Below are positions 14,393 through 22,165 of a stretch of 22,165 nucleotides of DNA, piece by piece. A program made the translations under genes and the position numbers. The notes under the pieces were generated by a model. That model was not told the DNA's origin and made no database searches. It worked only from the letters and a program-made list of their open reading frames with translations. Origin of the DNA: a virus; the IMG/VR virus record IMGVR_UViG_3300001589_000041, positions 11,112-33,276 of that record, one strand, 5' to 3'. Every line of letters starts with the position of its first letter. Position 1 is the stretch's first letter.

Positions 14393-16369
14393 ATGGCAAC
14401 TAAAATAGGGTTTAAAGTACGAGATAAAGCAATAATACCAGATGTCTCTCCTTTGTTTGATTTGTCAAAAACGCTTTTAGAGCAAGAAGATACAAGAGAA
14501 AAACAAAGGCAGACTTGGAGAGATGAGCAGGATGCTCTTAGGAAAAGTCAAACCGAATTAACGCCAACGGTAAACCAAGACGCTAACCAATTCTTTGGTA
14601 AGTTTAGCCAAGGTATAATAGACGAGTCTTTAGATCTTCAAAAAATGTTAGAGTCAGGACAAATTAACTCAAGCGACTACTCTGCCCAGTGGCGAAACTT
14701 AAATCAATCTAATGAGCAGATGATAGCTGCGCAAACATCCTACCAAGAAACTGCTCAAAAAATAACTGAAGATGTGGCCAATGGGATATCTAGTGAGGTA
14801 AACACAAAGAATTTAAATCATTTTAACAAAGTTTTCCAGCCTGGAGCAATGGAGGTCGAGCGAGATGGAAGGGGTGGATTAAGATTATTTAACAAAAAAA
14901 CAGGAGATATAGTAACCCCTTCATACCTTAGTAATTTAACGAATAGTAATCTACCTCTGTATGACTACATGAAAGTAGCTGACACATTAGTGAAACAATT
15001 TGGAGTAAGAGGTATTACAGATGCAGCGGGTAATACCATAAAGGGAGTATACGCAAACATGGATGAAGGTAAATTAGATGAGTTAATGTTAATAGAAGCT
15101 AAAGCTCTTTTAGACGGCGCACAAGCTCCAATTGTATCAATATTAGTTGATGGTATGGGGCATGATGTGGTTTATAATGAAGATGAATTAAAAGATGGGA
15201 GTGTATATAGAAAACCTGATGGCACCTTCGCTTTTTCTGAAAAAGATAAAGAGAAAGCAGAAGTGTTTATGAGGAACGCTCTTAAAAATGCATTGCCTTT
15301 AGAGAAAAAAGAAGCTCAAGATTTAACTGCTGTACAAAAAGAAGAATTAAAACTTAAAAAACAAAGATTAGCACTAGACATTGACAAGCTAAACTTAGAC
15401 AAAAAGAAATTTAGTAAAGAAGATCGAGACAAGGCGACAGACTTAAAAACAAAAGCTCAACTTATAAGCACCTTGTACTCTGGAACAATTGCTGATATTA
15501 ACGCGACAGTAGATTACTACAGAGACTACGGGGGTAACACCAATGTTCTTGAGGTTAAAAGAAATGATACCGGAATTGTTGTGACCTTTGAAGACGAAAA
15601 TGGAAACGCTCAAACAAGGTCCGTGAGTTTCTTTACGGCTGATAGCACTTCAGATACCAATGTCCCCAACCCTGACTTTGATCCAAGCCAACCCGAAAGT
15701 GAAACAAATCAAAAGTTTGTCAAAGGTAGACAATTGACTGAGGCCCAGTTTGTAAATTCAGCTTCACAGCTATTAATAGGTGAAGACGTGTCAACTGAAA
15801 TAAAAAGCAGAGGAGATGACGGCGAATTATTATATAACCGAGCCCTGACATCGGTCGACAGTCCGATTACTGCCACCACAACGATTGAAGAGGGTGAAAC
15901 ATTAGCTCAATCCGAAACGTATAATGTTTCAGCTGATCAGTATTTTGATAAAATTATTGCTGATCCAGAAATTGATTTTGGTTTTAAACCGCCTTCGCCG
16001 TTTTCTGGTAGAAAGTCATCGAACAAGCCCGGTCTGGGACTTGGAGTTGGTCCCCTATTGCTTAATTCAGCTGATGAAGATTTAGCTACTGTTTTAGAAT
16101 CTAGTTTTAAGGATATAGGATTAATTGCTACAGATACTGGTGGTTTGAATAATGAAGTAAATGTAAGAATCCCTGGGGTTACTGAGACAATTACAATAGA
16201 CGCTAACAATTATACAGGTTCGGGACAATTAGAGGAAACACAAAAGCTTAGAGAATTTATAACTAACGCCCTTAAAAGAAGCCCTGACTTGCAAGAAAAA
16301 CTTAATTTAAAAGCTGACGTAAAAAAGCGAGGCGGGCGGGGATCAAAATACAATAAAGTAGGAGGATAA
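14393..16369 (+). CDS. Internal virion protein, unknown family
   Basis: 658 residues, starting immediately after the previous stop. It is helical and charged, with no signal peptide. Residues about 20-130 are rich in Gln, Glu and Ser, followed by a mixed region to about 290. A strongly coiled-coil stretch lies at about 303-356 (many Lys, Leu, Glu, Asp). The C-terminal half is acidic and ends with a basic Gly-Arg-rich tail (K-K-R-G-G-R-G-S-K). By position between a gp14-like protein and a giant multidomain protein, it corresponds to the middle ejection protein of podoviruses. No enzymatic motif was recognised. Residues 531-542 (K-P-P-S-P-F-S-G-R-K-S) are encoded by the right arm of the 34-bp inverted repeat and may be acquired sequence. 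Confidence 0.7.
   Translation: MATKIGFKVRDKAIIPDVSPLFDLSKTLLEQEDTREKQRQTWRDEQDALRKSQTELTPTVNQDANQFFGKFSQGIIDESLDLQKMLESGQINSSDYSAQWRNLNQSNEQMIAAQTSYQETAQKITEDVANGISSEVNTKNLNHFNKVFQPGAMEVERDGRGGLRLFNKKTGDIVTPSYLSNLTNSNLPLYDYMKVADTLVKQFGVRGITDAAGNTIKGVYANMDEGKLDELMLIEAKALLDGAQAPIVSILVDGMGHDVVYNEDELKDGSVYRKPDGTFAFSEKDKEKAEVFMRNALKNALPLEKKEAQDLTAVQKEELKLKKQRLALDIDKLNLDKKKFSKEDRDKATDLKTKAQLISTLYSGTIADINATVDYYRDYGGNTNVLEVKRNDTGIVVTFEDENGNAQTRSVSFFTADSTSDTNVPNPDFDPSQPESETNQKFVKGRQLTEAQFVNSASQLLIGEDVSTEIKSRGDDGELLYNRALTSVDSPITATTTIEEGETLAQSETYNVSADQYFDKIIADPEIDFGFKPPSPFSGRKSSNKPGLGLGVGPLLLNSADEDLATVLESSFKDIGLIATDTGGLNNEVNVRIPGVTETITIDANNYTGSGQLEETQKLREFITNALKRSPDLQEKLNLKADVKKRGGRGSKYNKVGG
15984..16017 (+). 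repeat. 34-bp perfect inverted repeat, right arm
   Basis: These 34 bases are the exact reverse complement of 13234-13267, 2.7 kb upstream. Identity stops sharply at both ends. About half of its bases are G or C, above its surroundings. In this gene it encodes K-P-P-S-P-F-S-G-R-K-S, while its complement encodes a conserved acetyltransferase segment. Confidence 0.93.
16361..16366 (+). promoter_or_regulatory. Shine-Dalgarno-like site with TAATG stop-start overlap
   Basis: GGAGGA lies 2 bases before the ATG at 16369, and the preceding gene's TAA shares its last A with that ATG. It is the only good Shine-Dalgarno-like sequence among the start sites here. The spacing is shorter than ideal, and the bases also encode the final Gly-Gly of the upstream protein, so it may be fortuitous. 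Confidence 0.4.
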
Positions 16370-19300
16370 TGAACGAACAAGCTTTAAAAGACGCTTATGA
16401 TTTATTTCGTGCCGAGGGGTATGAGGGATCTATAGAAGAGTTTATTAGTTTAATGCAAACCAATCCGGAAGCAGTAAATGATGCTTTTTCTATTTTTCAA
16501 GATGAGGGATATGAGGATAGTATTGACGACTTCCAAAACTTAATAGGCGTAAAAAAAAAAGACCCGATCGCTATGGCTTCCGTATCGGGGGATGGTTCTT
16601 CGGTTTTACCAGAGTCTCCAGAGCAGCCTACTGAAAAAGATTACTTTGAAGGAACCTTTGGCGACATACTCCGAGGGTTTGATAACGTTACACAGACAGG
16701 ATTAGGTGATTTTGTAGATGACATGGCGCGTAGTGTAGCGTCTGGTTATTATCAGGGCGTTGCTTCAGAAAATGCATCCGACCTTCTCCTTGCAGGGTCA
16801 ATGGCTTCGGAAGAAGATATAGCTAGTTTTATAGAAGCAAATAAAAACACACAGATGTACGGCCCATCAGCTGAGATGCAAGAGTATCAAAAGGCTTACG
16901 AAGATGAGGGTAAAAGCTTTTGGGGCGTTGTAAAAGGCTTAAGTAAAAGTGGTCTAACTATATTGCCAGAGTTAATTGTAAGCTCTCTTACATCTATGGC
17001 AACAAACACGGACTCTCTTTTAGCTGGTGCAGCTACTATAGGTACAGGAGCAGCAGTCGGAGGAGGTCTTCCTGGTGCAGCCGCCGCCGTACCTTTTGCT
17101 TTTGGAGCGGCAAGCTCCGCTTTAGAGATGGGCGCTACATTCTCAGAATTGTTACAAGAAGAGCTTGATGGTAAAGATTTAACTTCTGAAAACGTTAGAG
17201 CTGTCTTAGAAGATCCTGAGGCTTTTAATAGTATAAGAAATAAGGCTATCACTAGGGGTATTGCTATTGGAACAATAGATGCGTTTACGGGTAAACTGGC
17301 GGGAGGCGTAGGCGCAAAACTTTTAACTAAAGGAGGTAAGAGTCTTTCTGCCGCTAGTAAATTAGACAAAATTAAATCCGTTGGCGCGGCTGGTTTAATA
17401 GAGGGGGCTGGCGGGTCAATTGGCGAAGCCACTGCTAGAGGGCTGATTGGTCAGGAGATGGACATATCTGAGATTGCTTTAGAGGGATTGGCTGAAACCC
17501 CAGGGGGGATAAAAGACATAGTCTCGGCTAGATTCAGCAAGCCTAAGTATAGGATAAACGGTCAGAGAGTAGACGTAGAAGAGATTGATAATGTAATTAA
17601 TAACTTTACTTTAGAGCAAATACAAGCCACTAAAATAAAAATTGACAATGATTACTCCGGAAAATCTAAGGAGTTAAACGATAGAGTGATAAGGTTGTCT
17701 GTGGAGCGTGAGCTTTTACAAGCTAACCCAGATTTAAACAAGCCTACACTCGAAGCATTGACCGATCTTCAGTTAGAATTAAACGAGCTAGAAGGAAACA
17801 AAACAGAGCCAGCCAAAGAAAAAGCTTCTTTACTAAGGCAACAAATGAAAGACTTGCAAGCCGCTCCCCTACAAGAAGAGGTAGAGGTAGAAGCGGGGCG
17901 TGCGCGATTTAGCATGCAAGATGACGTAGAGATAGACGCGGCTTTATCCGAGGCATCAGGTACCACGCAAGTCGCCACTACTAAAGGTAGTTATGATAAG
18001 GTTGCTAGGGAAATAAAAAAGGATGGCTCTAAAAGTACTTTAGATTATGGCGCGGGGCTTGGCATAGGCACAGACTCTATGTCCTCTATATTAGAAGATG
18101 ATGTAGATTCATTTGAAATTAATACCGAAAGGTGGAAGGGAAAAAACCCTCCCACTTATACCTCATCCGACCAAATTACCAAAACATACGACAATATTGT
18201 TTCTCTTAATGTTCTTAATGTAGTACCCGCAAATGTTAGAAATTTTATAGTAAAAGATATTGCCTCTAAACTTAAGGTTGGTGGTAGGGCATATATAAGT
18301 ACAAGAAAATTTAAGGGTGATATAGATAACGCAAAAAACTTTGAGCCTGGCCCTGAAGATAAAAGCTATATAATTAAAAGGAAACAAGGCAATGAGGTTA
18401 TTGATGTATATCAAAAAGGATTTGATGGCAATGAACTTGTAACTTACATAGAAGAAACATTAGGACCAGGATTCGAAGTACAAAAAGATAATAGTTTCGG
18501 GTCTTCAGGCGTTATAATAACTAAAGTTACAGCAGATACCCGCTTTGAAATACAAGATCAAGGAGATGCTTTAGTGCAAACAACGGAGGAAAATATTGAC
18601 GCTATAACGGAAGAGATGAATGCCTTAGATGAGGAGGAAGTAAACTTTACTACTCCAGAAGGAGAGACTACCGTTACTGTCAACCCCTTAGAAGAAAGCA
18701 CAACGCCTGAGACAATAACAGAGGAGGAACTTGCAGAGCTTGGATATGAAACCACGGATGATCTCGTAAAACCTATATCCTTTTTTAATGGCATCCCAAT
18801 GATTACTGGTATATCTGATATACTTGCAACCGGTACAGTAAAGGATGCATCAGGTAAAGACATGCAAGTCAACGGAGGTTTACTGTTTAATGTAAAAGGT
18901 AAAAGTAAAAATGCTGCGTGGGCAGGAGTGGCTAAAGACAAGTCTGAGGGTCAGTATGACAACGCTGTTAGGACCTACCAAAAAAACAAAGAGTTATTTG
19001 ATAGATTATGGCAAGAGGGCAAATTGCCAAATGGCCATGTGCCAATGGCTATTATAAGAATGAGTAACGATGCTGTTAATTCTAATGAAGCTGCATTTAG
19101 GTTTTTTATATCTGAAATAAACTCTCAGTCAAAAGAAAACCAAGTCGCTGCAATGACAGATGTCAAGTCTATATTTGAAAACAAGACAGGACAACAAGCA
19201 AAGCAAGGGCGGGTCGTTTTATCTTTTATTAATAGAAACAATATTCAAACCCTTGGGCAGTTTTTTGATGCCATTGTAAAAGATGCAAATGATAGAGCTA

Positions 19301-20601
19301 AGGGTGATGTAGATAATACATTAAGTTTAAATGAGCGAGAATATATATTTAAAAATTTAATTTCTGCTGAAGGGGTTAAAAAGGCAAACAAACCTTTTAT
19401 TAAATCACTTTACAAAGGAGGTGAGGTGAATGAAAGCATGTTTACGGCAAATAATCTCTACAATTCTATCGGGGAGCCTTCGATGCTAAAGTCTAATAAA
19501 GGAGATGTTGTGGCCGTTGTTGGGATCGACGTATTAAATGGAGGAGTAATAGATATAGATCATGAAAACTATGGGACTGGGCCTAAAGGAAGGGCTATAG
19601 CTTTAATAGAAAACCCTACAAATGGGGTGGAGGTTTTTCCTACATGGAAGGCTAAGGCTAACAGGGTGTTTAAAAAGGATACGCGCGGAAAAAGACCAAC
19701 CGAGCAAGAAGTAGCGGCACAGACAATGGGAACGGCTCCGATAGACAAGGCTTTTCAAGGAGATGTTGTTAGTACTGATATGAACTCGCTTGATGTATTA
19801 ATAGGAAAGCTAAGATTTGCTTTCCCAAACGTTAGCGTTACTAGAACGATAGAGGAATTTAACAACATACTGTCACAACCTGGAGTCAGAACTAAAGAGA
19901 CAGAAGGAAAGACAATACTTGGTTTAACTACCGAGGGAAAAATATTTTTAAATCCAGAGTTTGAATCATTAGCTACTCCTATACATGAGTTTGGTCATAT
20001 CTGGTTGGATTTTTTAAGGTCTAAAGCGAGCGGTGAAAAAGGAACTAAGCTTTTTAATAGAGGTATTAAGCTTGTTGAAGGAACGCCCGAGCTTACAAGA
20101 GCTATAGAAAAATATGGTGATACAAAACTAGCAAGGGAAGAGGCATTAGTAGAATTGTTAGCTACTAAGGGCGATACTATAGCTAAGGCCAGTCTAAAGT
20201 CTAGATTCAAAGAGTGGATGAATGCTATGTTTAAATACATACAACAAAAGTTTTCTACTTCAGAGCAAAGATTTAAGACTCAAGAAATTAAAGACGTTAA
20301 GAAACAATTCAAAGACAAGAAAATAAATCAAAAGCAAAGAGATAAATTGTTGCGGCGGATAGATCGTCAAGTTGAATTTGATATATCTAATTTAAGCTTA
20401 CAGGAGTTTATTGACACGGGGTTAGCTGATCTGTTTAAAGGAAAAGAACTTTCAGCTCGTTTTGATGCCACAGCCGAATCAACAGGCTCCGCAGTAAGGA
20501 TGAGAAAAGGAGAAAAATCTCAGGAGCAAAGAGTAAGAGAGGGCCTTAAAAGAACTGACGATCAAGGCAAAGAAATCCCAAGGGAAAACTCCATCTGTTA
20601 G
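16369..20601 (+). CDS. Polyvalent ejected virion protein, N-terminal part: methyltransferase and zinc metallopeptidase domains
   Basis: 1410 residues before a TAG at 20599. In order: two ~30-residue repeats (5-29 and 34-58) of the form D-A-[YF]-x-[LI]-F-x-x-E-G-Y-E-x-S-I-x-x-F; an Ala/Gly-rich membrane-like segment (about 216-256); a helical region (to about 510); a class I SAM methyltransferase domain (about 540-725) with L-D-Y-G-A-G-L-G (558-565), E583 and Y-D-N-I-V-S-L-N (607-614); an unassigned domain (about 825-1130); and a zincin peptidase domain with H1206-E-F-G-H1210 and a possible third ligand at E1257 or E1258. This matches phage polyvalent proteins, which are packaged and ejected to protect the DNA or disable host defences. 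Reading seems to continue in frame 2 downstream, so this is probably not the true C-terminus. Confidence 0.75.
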   Translation: MNEQALKDAYDLFRAEGYEGSIEEFISLMQTNPEAVNDAFSIFQDEGYEDSIDDFQNLIGVKKKDPIAMASVSGDGSSVLPESPEQPTEKDYFEGTFGDILRGFDNVTQTGLGDFVDDMARSVASGYYQGVASENASDLLLAGSMASEEDIASFIEANKNTQMYGPSAEMQEYQKAYEDEGKSFWGVVKGLSKSGLTILPELIVSSLTSMATNTDSLLAGAATIGTGAAVGGGLPGAAAAVPFAFGAASSALEMGATFSELLQEELDGKDLTSENVRAVLEDPEAFNSIRNKAITRGIAIGTIDAFTGKLAGGVGAKLLTKGGKSLSAASKLDKIKSVGAAGLIEGAGGSIGEATARGLIGQEMDISEIALEGLAETPGGIKDIVSARFSKPKYRINGQRVDVEEIDNVINNFTLEQIQATKIKIDNDYSGKSKELNDRVIRLSVERELLQANPDLNKPTLEALTDLQLELNELEGNKTEPAKEKASLLRQQMKDLQAAPLQEEVEVEAGRARFSMQDDVEIDAALSEASGTTQVATTKGSYDKVAREIKKDGSKSTLDYGAGLGIGTDSMSSILEDDVDSFEINTERWKGKNPPTYTSSDQITKTYDNIVSLNVLNVVPANVRNFIVKDIASKLKVGGRAYISTRKFKGDIDNAKNFEPGPEDKSYIIKRKQGNEVIDVYQKGFDGNELVTYIEETLGPGFEVQKDNSFGSSGVIITKVTADTRFEIQDQGDALVQTTEENIDAITEEMNALDEEEVNFTTPEGETTVTVNPLEESTTPETITEEELAELGYETTDDLVKPISFFNGIPMITGISDILATGTVKDASGKDMQVNGGLLFNVKGKSKNAAWAGVAKDKSEGQYDNAVRTYQKNKELFDRLWQEGKLPNGHVPMAIIRMSNDAVNSNEAAFRFFISEINSQSKENQVAAMTDVKSIFENKTGQQAKQGRVVLSFINRNNIQTLGQFFDAIVKDANDRAKGDVDNTLSLNEREYIFKNLISAEGVKKANKPFIKSLYKGGEVNESMFTANNLYNSIGEPSMLKSNKGDVVAVVGIDVLNGGVIDIDHENYGTGPKGRAIALIENPTNGVEVFPTWKAKANRVFKKDTRGKRPTEQEVAAQTMGTAPIDKAFQGDVVSTDMNSLDVLIGKLRFAFPNVSVTRTIEEFNNILSQPGVRTKETEGKTILGLTTEGKIFLNPEFESLATPIHEFGHIWLDFLRSKASGEKGTKLFNRGIKLVEGTPELTRAIEKYGDTKLAREEALVELLATKGDTIAKASLKSRFKEWMNAMFKYIQQKFSTSEQRFKTQEIKDVKKQFKDKKINQKQRDKLLRRIDRQVEFDISNLSLQEFIDTGLADLFKGKELSARFDATAESTGSAVRMRKGEKSQEQRVREGLKRTDDQGKEIPRENSIC

Positions 20602-22165
20602 TTCCGCTATTAAAACCTTTGAGCGTTTATTTACAAACATAAAAGATCCCTCTAAGATTACCCTGACCCAAAGACAGGCAATAGCAACACAAATAAAACT
20701 TTTGAATCGAGGAGCTAGAACCGCAACATCAGCATTGAAAAAGGCTCAACGGGAACAAATAAAACTTTTGAATCGAGGAGCTAGAACCGCAACATCAGCA
20801 TTGAAAAAGGCTCAACGGGAACAGAAAAAAGTCGACAACGCTGCAATGCGAAAAGTCCAACAGGAACAGAGAAAAGAATTAATACAGCTTAAAAAAGCAT
20901 TAAATTCTCAATTAAATGAAATGAGACGTGGGGGCAAAATATCAGACGCTCAACTTACCGCCGTTCTCAATAGATTTTCTAAGGTTAATATGTTTAACCC
21001 TACATCTATAGACCGATTTGTGGACTATATGGCTAAAGTGTTTGCTGATGCCGAGTATGCAGCAAAAATAAATTTTGCGAGTAAAGCCCGTAGGAATAAA
21101 GCAAAGAAAGCGGCGCAGTCTAAAATTGGTATGGCTGATTCAATAGTGCCTCAGTTGTTGGAGATATTTAGTGTTAATCCAACTTTAATACCCGATAGTG
21201 TATTAGATCAGTATATATCTTTAGTTGATTCGTTTAGCAAAGCCGAATCGGTATTGTCTCTTCCATCAATATCCGAGGTAAAAAGACAGGTTGAAAAGGT
21301 ATTGAAGCAGTTAGATGAGGAGCAATCAATGGCGATTGATCTTGCTGACAGATTTGCAAATACAGATAGCAAGGTCTTTGACTCAGACAACAAGTTAGAT
21401 TATGCAGCTACCCTTAAAAAAATGCTTGATAACGGTGAGATAAACGAGCGGGAGCTTGAGGTAATGCGTAAATATAAGTCACAGATATCCCCGCCCCAAC
21501 TTAAAAAACCAAAAACCGAGGCTGAATTAGAAGCTGAAAGAGAATTACTTTTGGAGGGTATAGACGAATCAACTGATTTTTCTGTGTCTGAATTGGCATT
21601 ACCATACGCTAGAGATTTAGCTAAACAGTTTAAAAAACTAATACAAACAGATGCAATTAATAAATTCGATAATGTTGAATTAAAGAATGTATTAAAACTA
21701 ATAGACAATATTAATAATGGTTATGCGCCACATCTTATACAGAGATATAACGAAAAATTAGAATCAATCACCAAAGCCTCCGGCTTGGCCACATCGATTA
21801 ATACTGCTAAACCGCTAACGTTTAGTGCAATGTATGCTAGGGTTAAGGGTTTAATAACGGGTAAAGACAGCATCCAAGAATTGGTACGACGTAATCCTTT
21901 ATTTTATATTGACCAAGTCTTTGGAGATTTTAAAACCAAGAATATATTTAACGCTGTTTTTGGAGAGGCTTCTAAAGCTGTAACTAAATATAGATCGGAG
22001 TTTGACATTATACAAGAAAAGATAAATGAGGCTGAAGCTAATGTCCTTAAATCTTTAGGTAGTGATCCTAACAAGTTTAGCAAGTCGAAGTATAAACAGA
22101 TGGCTTATATGATACAAGAAGAGTATCTGAGTAACCCTGATAGCGAACAAGTTAATCCAGTTACT
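20537..22165 (+). CDS. Continuation of the polyvalent protein in frame 2 (frame break; runs off window)
   Basis: Frame 2 is open from 20537 to the last base, about 543 codons, with no in-frame ATG before 20846 and no start-site signals. Its first ~100 codons already encode ordinary protein sequence (S-V-S-S-A-I-K-T-F-E-R-L-F), so it appears to continue the preceding 1410-residue frame and not to be a new gene. Both frames are open between 20537 and 20598, and the run CCCAAGGGAAAA (20577-20588) is the most likely place for the shift: losing one base there joins the frames smoothly. The encoded part is Lys/Gln/Glu-rich and helical (to about 20935), then a mixed helical region. No catalytic motif was recognised. 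A sequencing error, a mutation or +1 programmed frameshifting are all possible. Confidence 0.62.
20689..20823 (+). repeat. 66-bp perfect in-frame tandem duplication
   Basis: Bases 20689-20757 and 20755-20823 are identical (69 bases at a period of 66). The unit encodes 22 residues containing I-K-L-L-N-R-G-A-R-T-A-T and L-K-K-A-Q-R-E-Q. The absence of any difference indicates a very recent duplication or an assembly fault. The two copies sit about 90 bases after the frame break. Confidence 0.93.

Noticed and set aside
15937-16209. Minus-strand frame carrying the D-F-L-P-E-N-G-E-G-G segment, as a second acetyltransferase fragment
   Set aside because: Similarity to the acetyltransferase is confined to the 34-bp inverted repeat; the flanking residues do not match the family.
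16896-17432. 178-codon open frame on the - strand
   Set aside because: It lies fully inside the giant gene, is Pro/Ala/Ser-rich as expected from antisense reading of Ala/Gly-rich coding sequence, and has no start signal or recognisable domain.
1-22165. tRNA genes, CRISPR arrays, insertion sequences, integrase or attachment sites
   Set aside because: Nothing resembling a tRNA cloverleaf, regularly spaced repeats, a transposase or a recombinase was recognised by eye; a dedicated scan would be needed to exclude small RNAs.

Overview
The window reads as a 22 kb piece of the virion-structure module of a tailed phage with a short, podovirus-type tail that infects a Bacteroidetes host, probably a marine flavobacterium. 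The DNA is AT-rich. All convincing genes lie on the + strand with almost no spacing. The start sites lack Shine-Dalgarno sequences, with one exception. Several gene boundaries carry the Bacteroidetes-type -7 promoter box TAnnTTTG. No sheath, baseplate or tape-measure gene is seen. The P22 gp10-like/crAss-like 'muzzle' N-terminus of the 1763-residue protein, and the order capsid - small head proteins - adaptor/ring proteins - giant nozzle - fibre-like proteins - internal virion proteins, resemble crAss-like and T7/P22-like podoviruses. These family assignments come from remembered motifs, not database searches.

Layout. 1-636: 3' part of the major capsid protein, closed by a strong terminator. 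702-1454: conserved structural protein of unknown role. 1513-1800: a 95-residue protein in its own small transcription unit, with a promoter before it and a terminator after it. 1885-3757: two adaptor/ring-type proteins. 3759-9050: giant tail nozzle/muzzle protein. 9054-10076: fibre-like protein with a Pro-Thr linker and a C-terminal Cys module shared with the nozzle. 10117-11292: a double 2-oxoglutarate/Fe(II) oxygenase. 11355-13118: tail surface protein with a cupredoxin-like copper motif. 13141-13551: GNAT-like acetyltransferase. 13553-16369: two internal virion proteins. 16369 to the right edge: a very large 'polyvalent' ejected protein with a short N-terminal repeat, membrane-like segment, methyltransferase and zinc-metallopeptidase domains. 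Its open frame switches from frame 1 to frame 2 near 20,537-20,601 and then runs off the window.

How the genes work together. The first half builds the capsid, the neck and the short tail. The middle block (fibre, oxygenase, fibre, acetyltransferase) looks like an accessory cassette for host contact and possible chemical modification of virion proteins. The last three genes are the likely internal proteins ejected with the DNA.

Most unusual signals: a perfect 34-bp inverted repeat between the acetyltransferase gene and an internal virion protein gene 2.7 kb away; the frame break and the perfect 66-bp in-frame tandem duplication in the giant gene; the two-domain oxygenase beside Pro-rich fibre proteins; the copper-site-like motif in a tail protein; and a shared AATCT-repeat leader upstream of two separate genes. 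No tRNA, CRISPR array, insertion sequence or integrase was seen.
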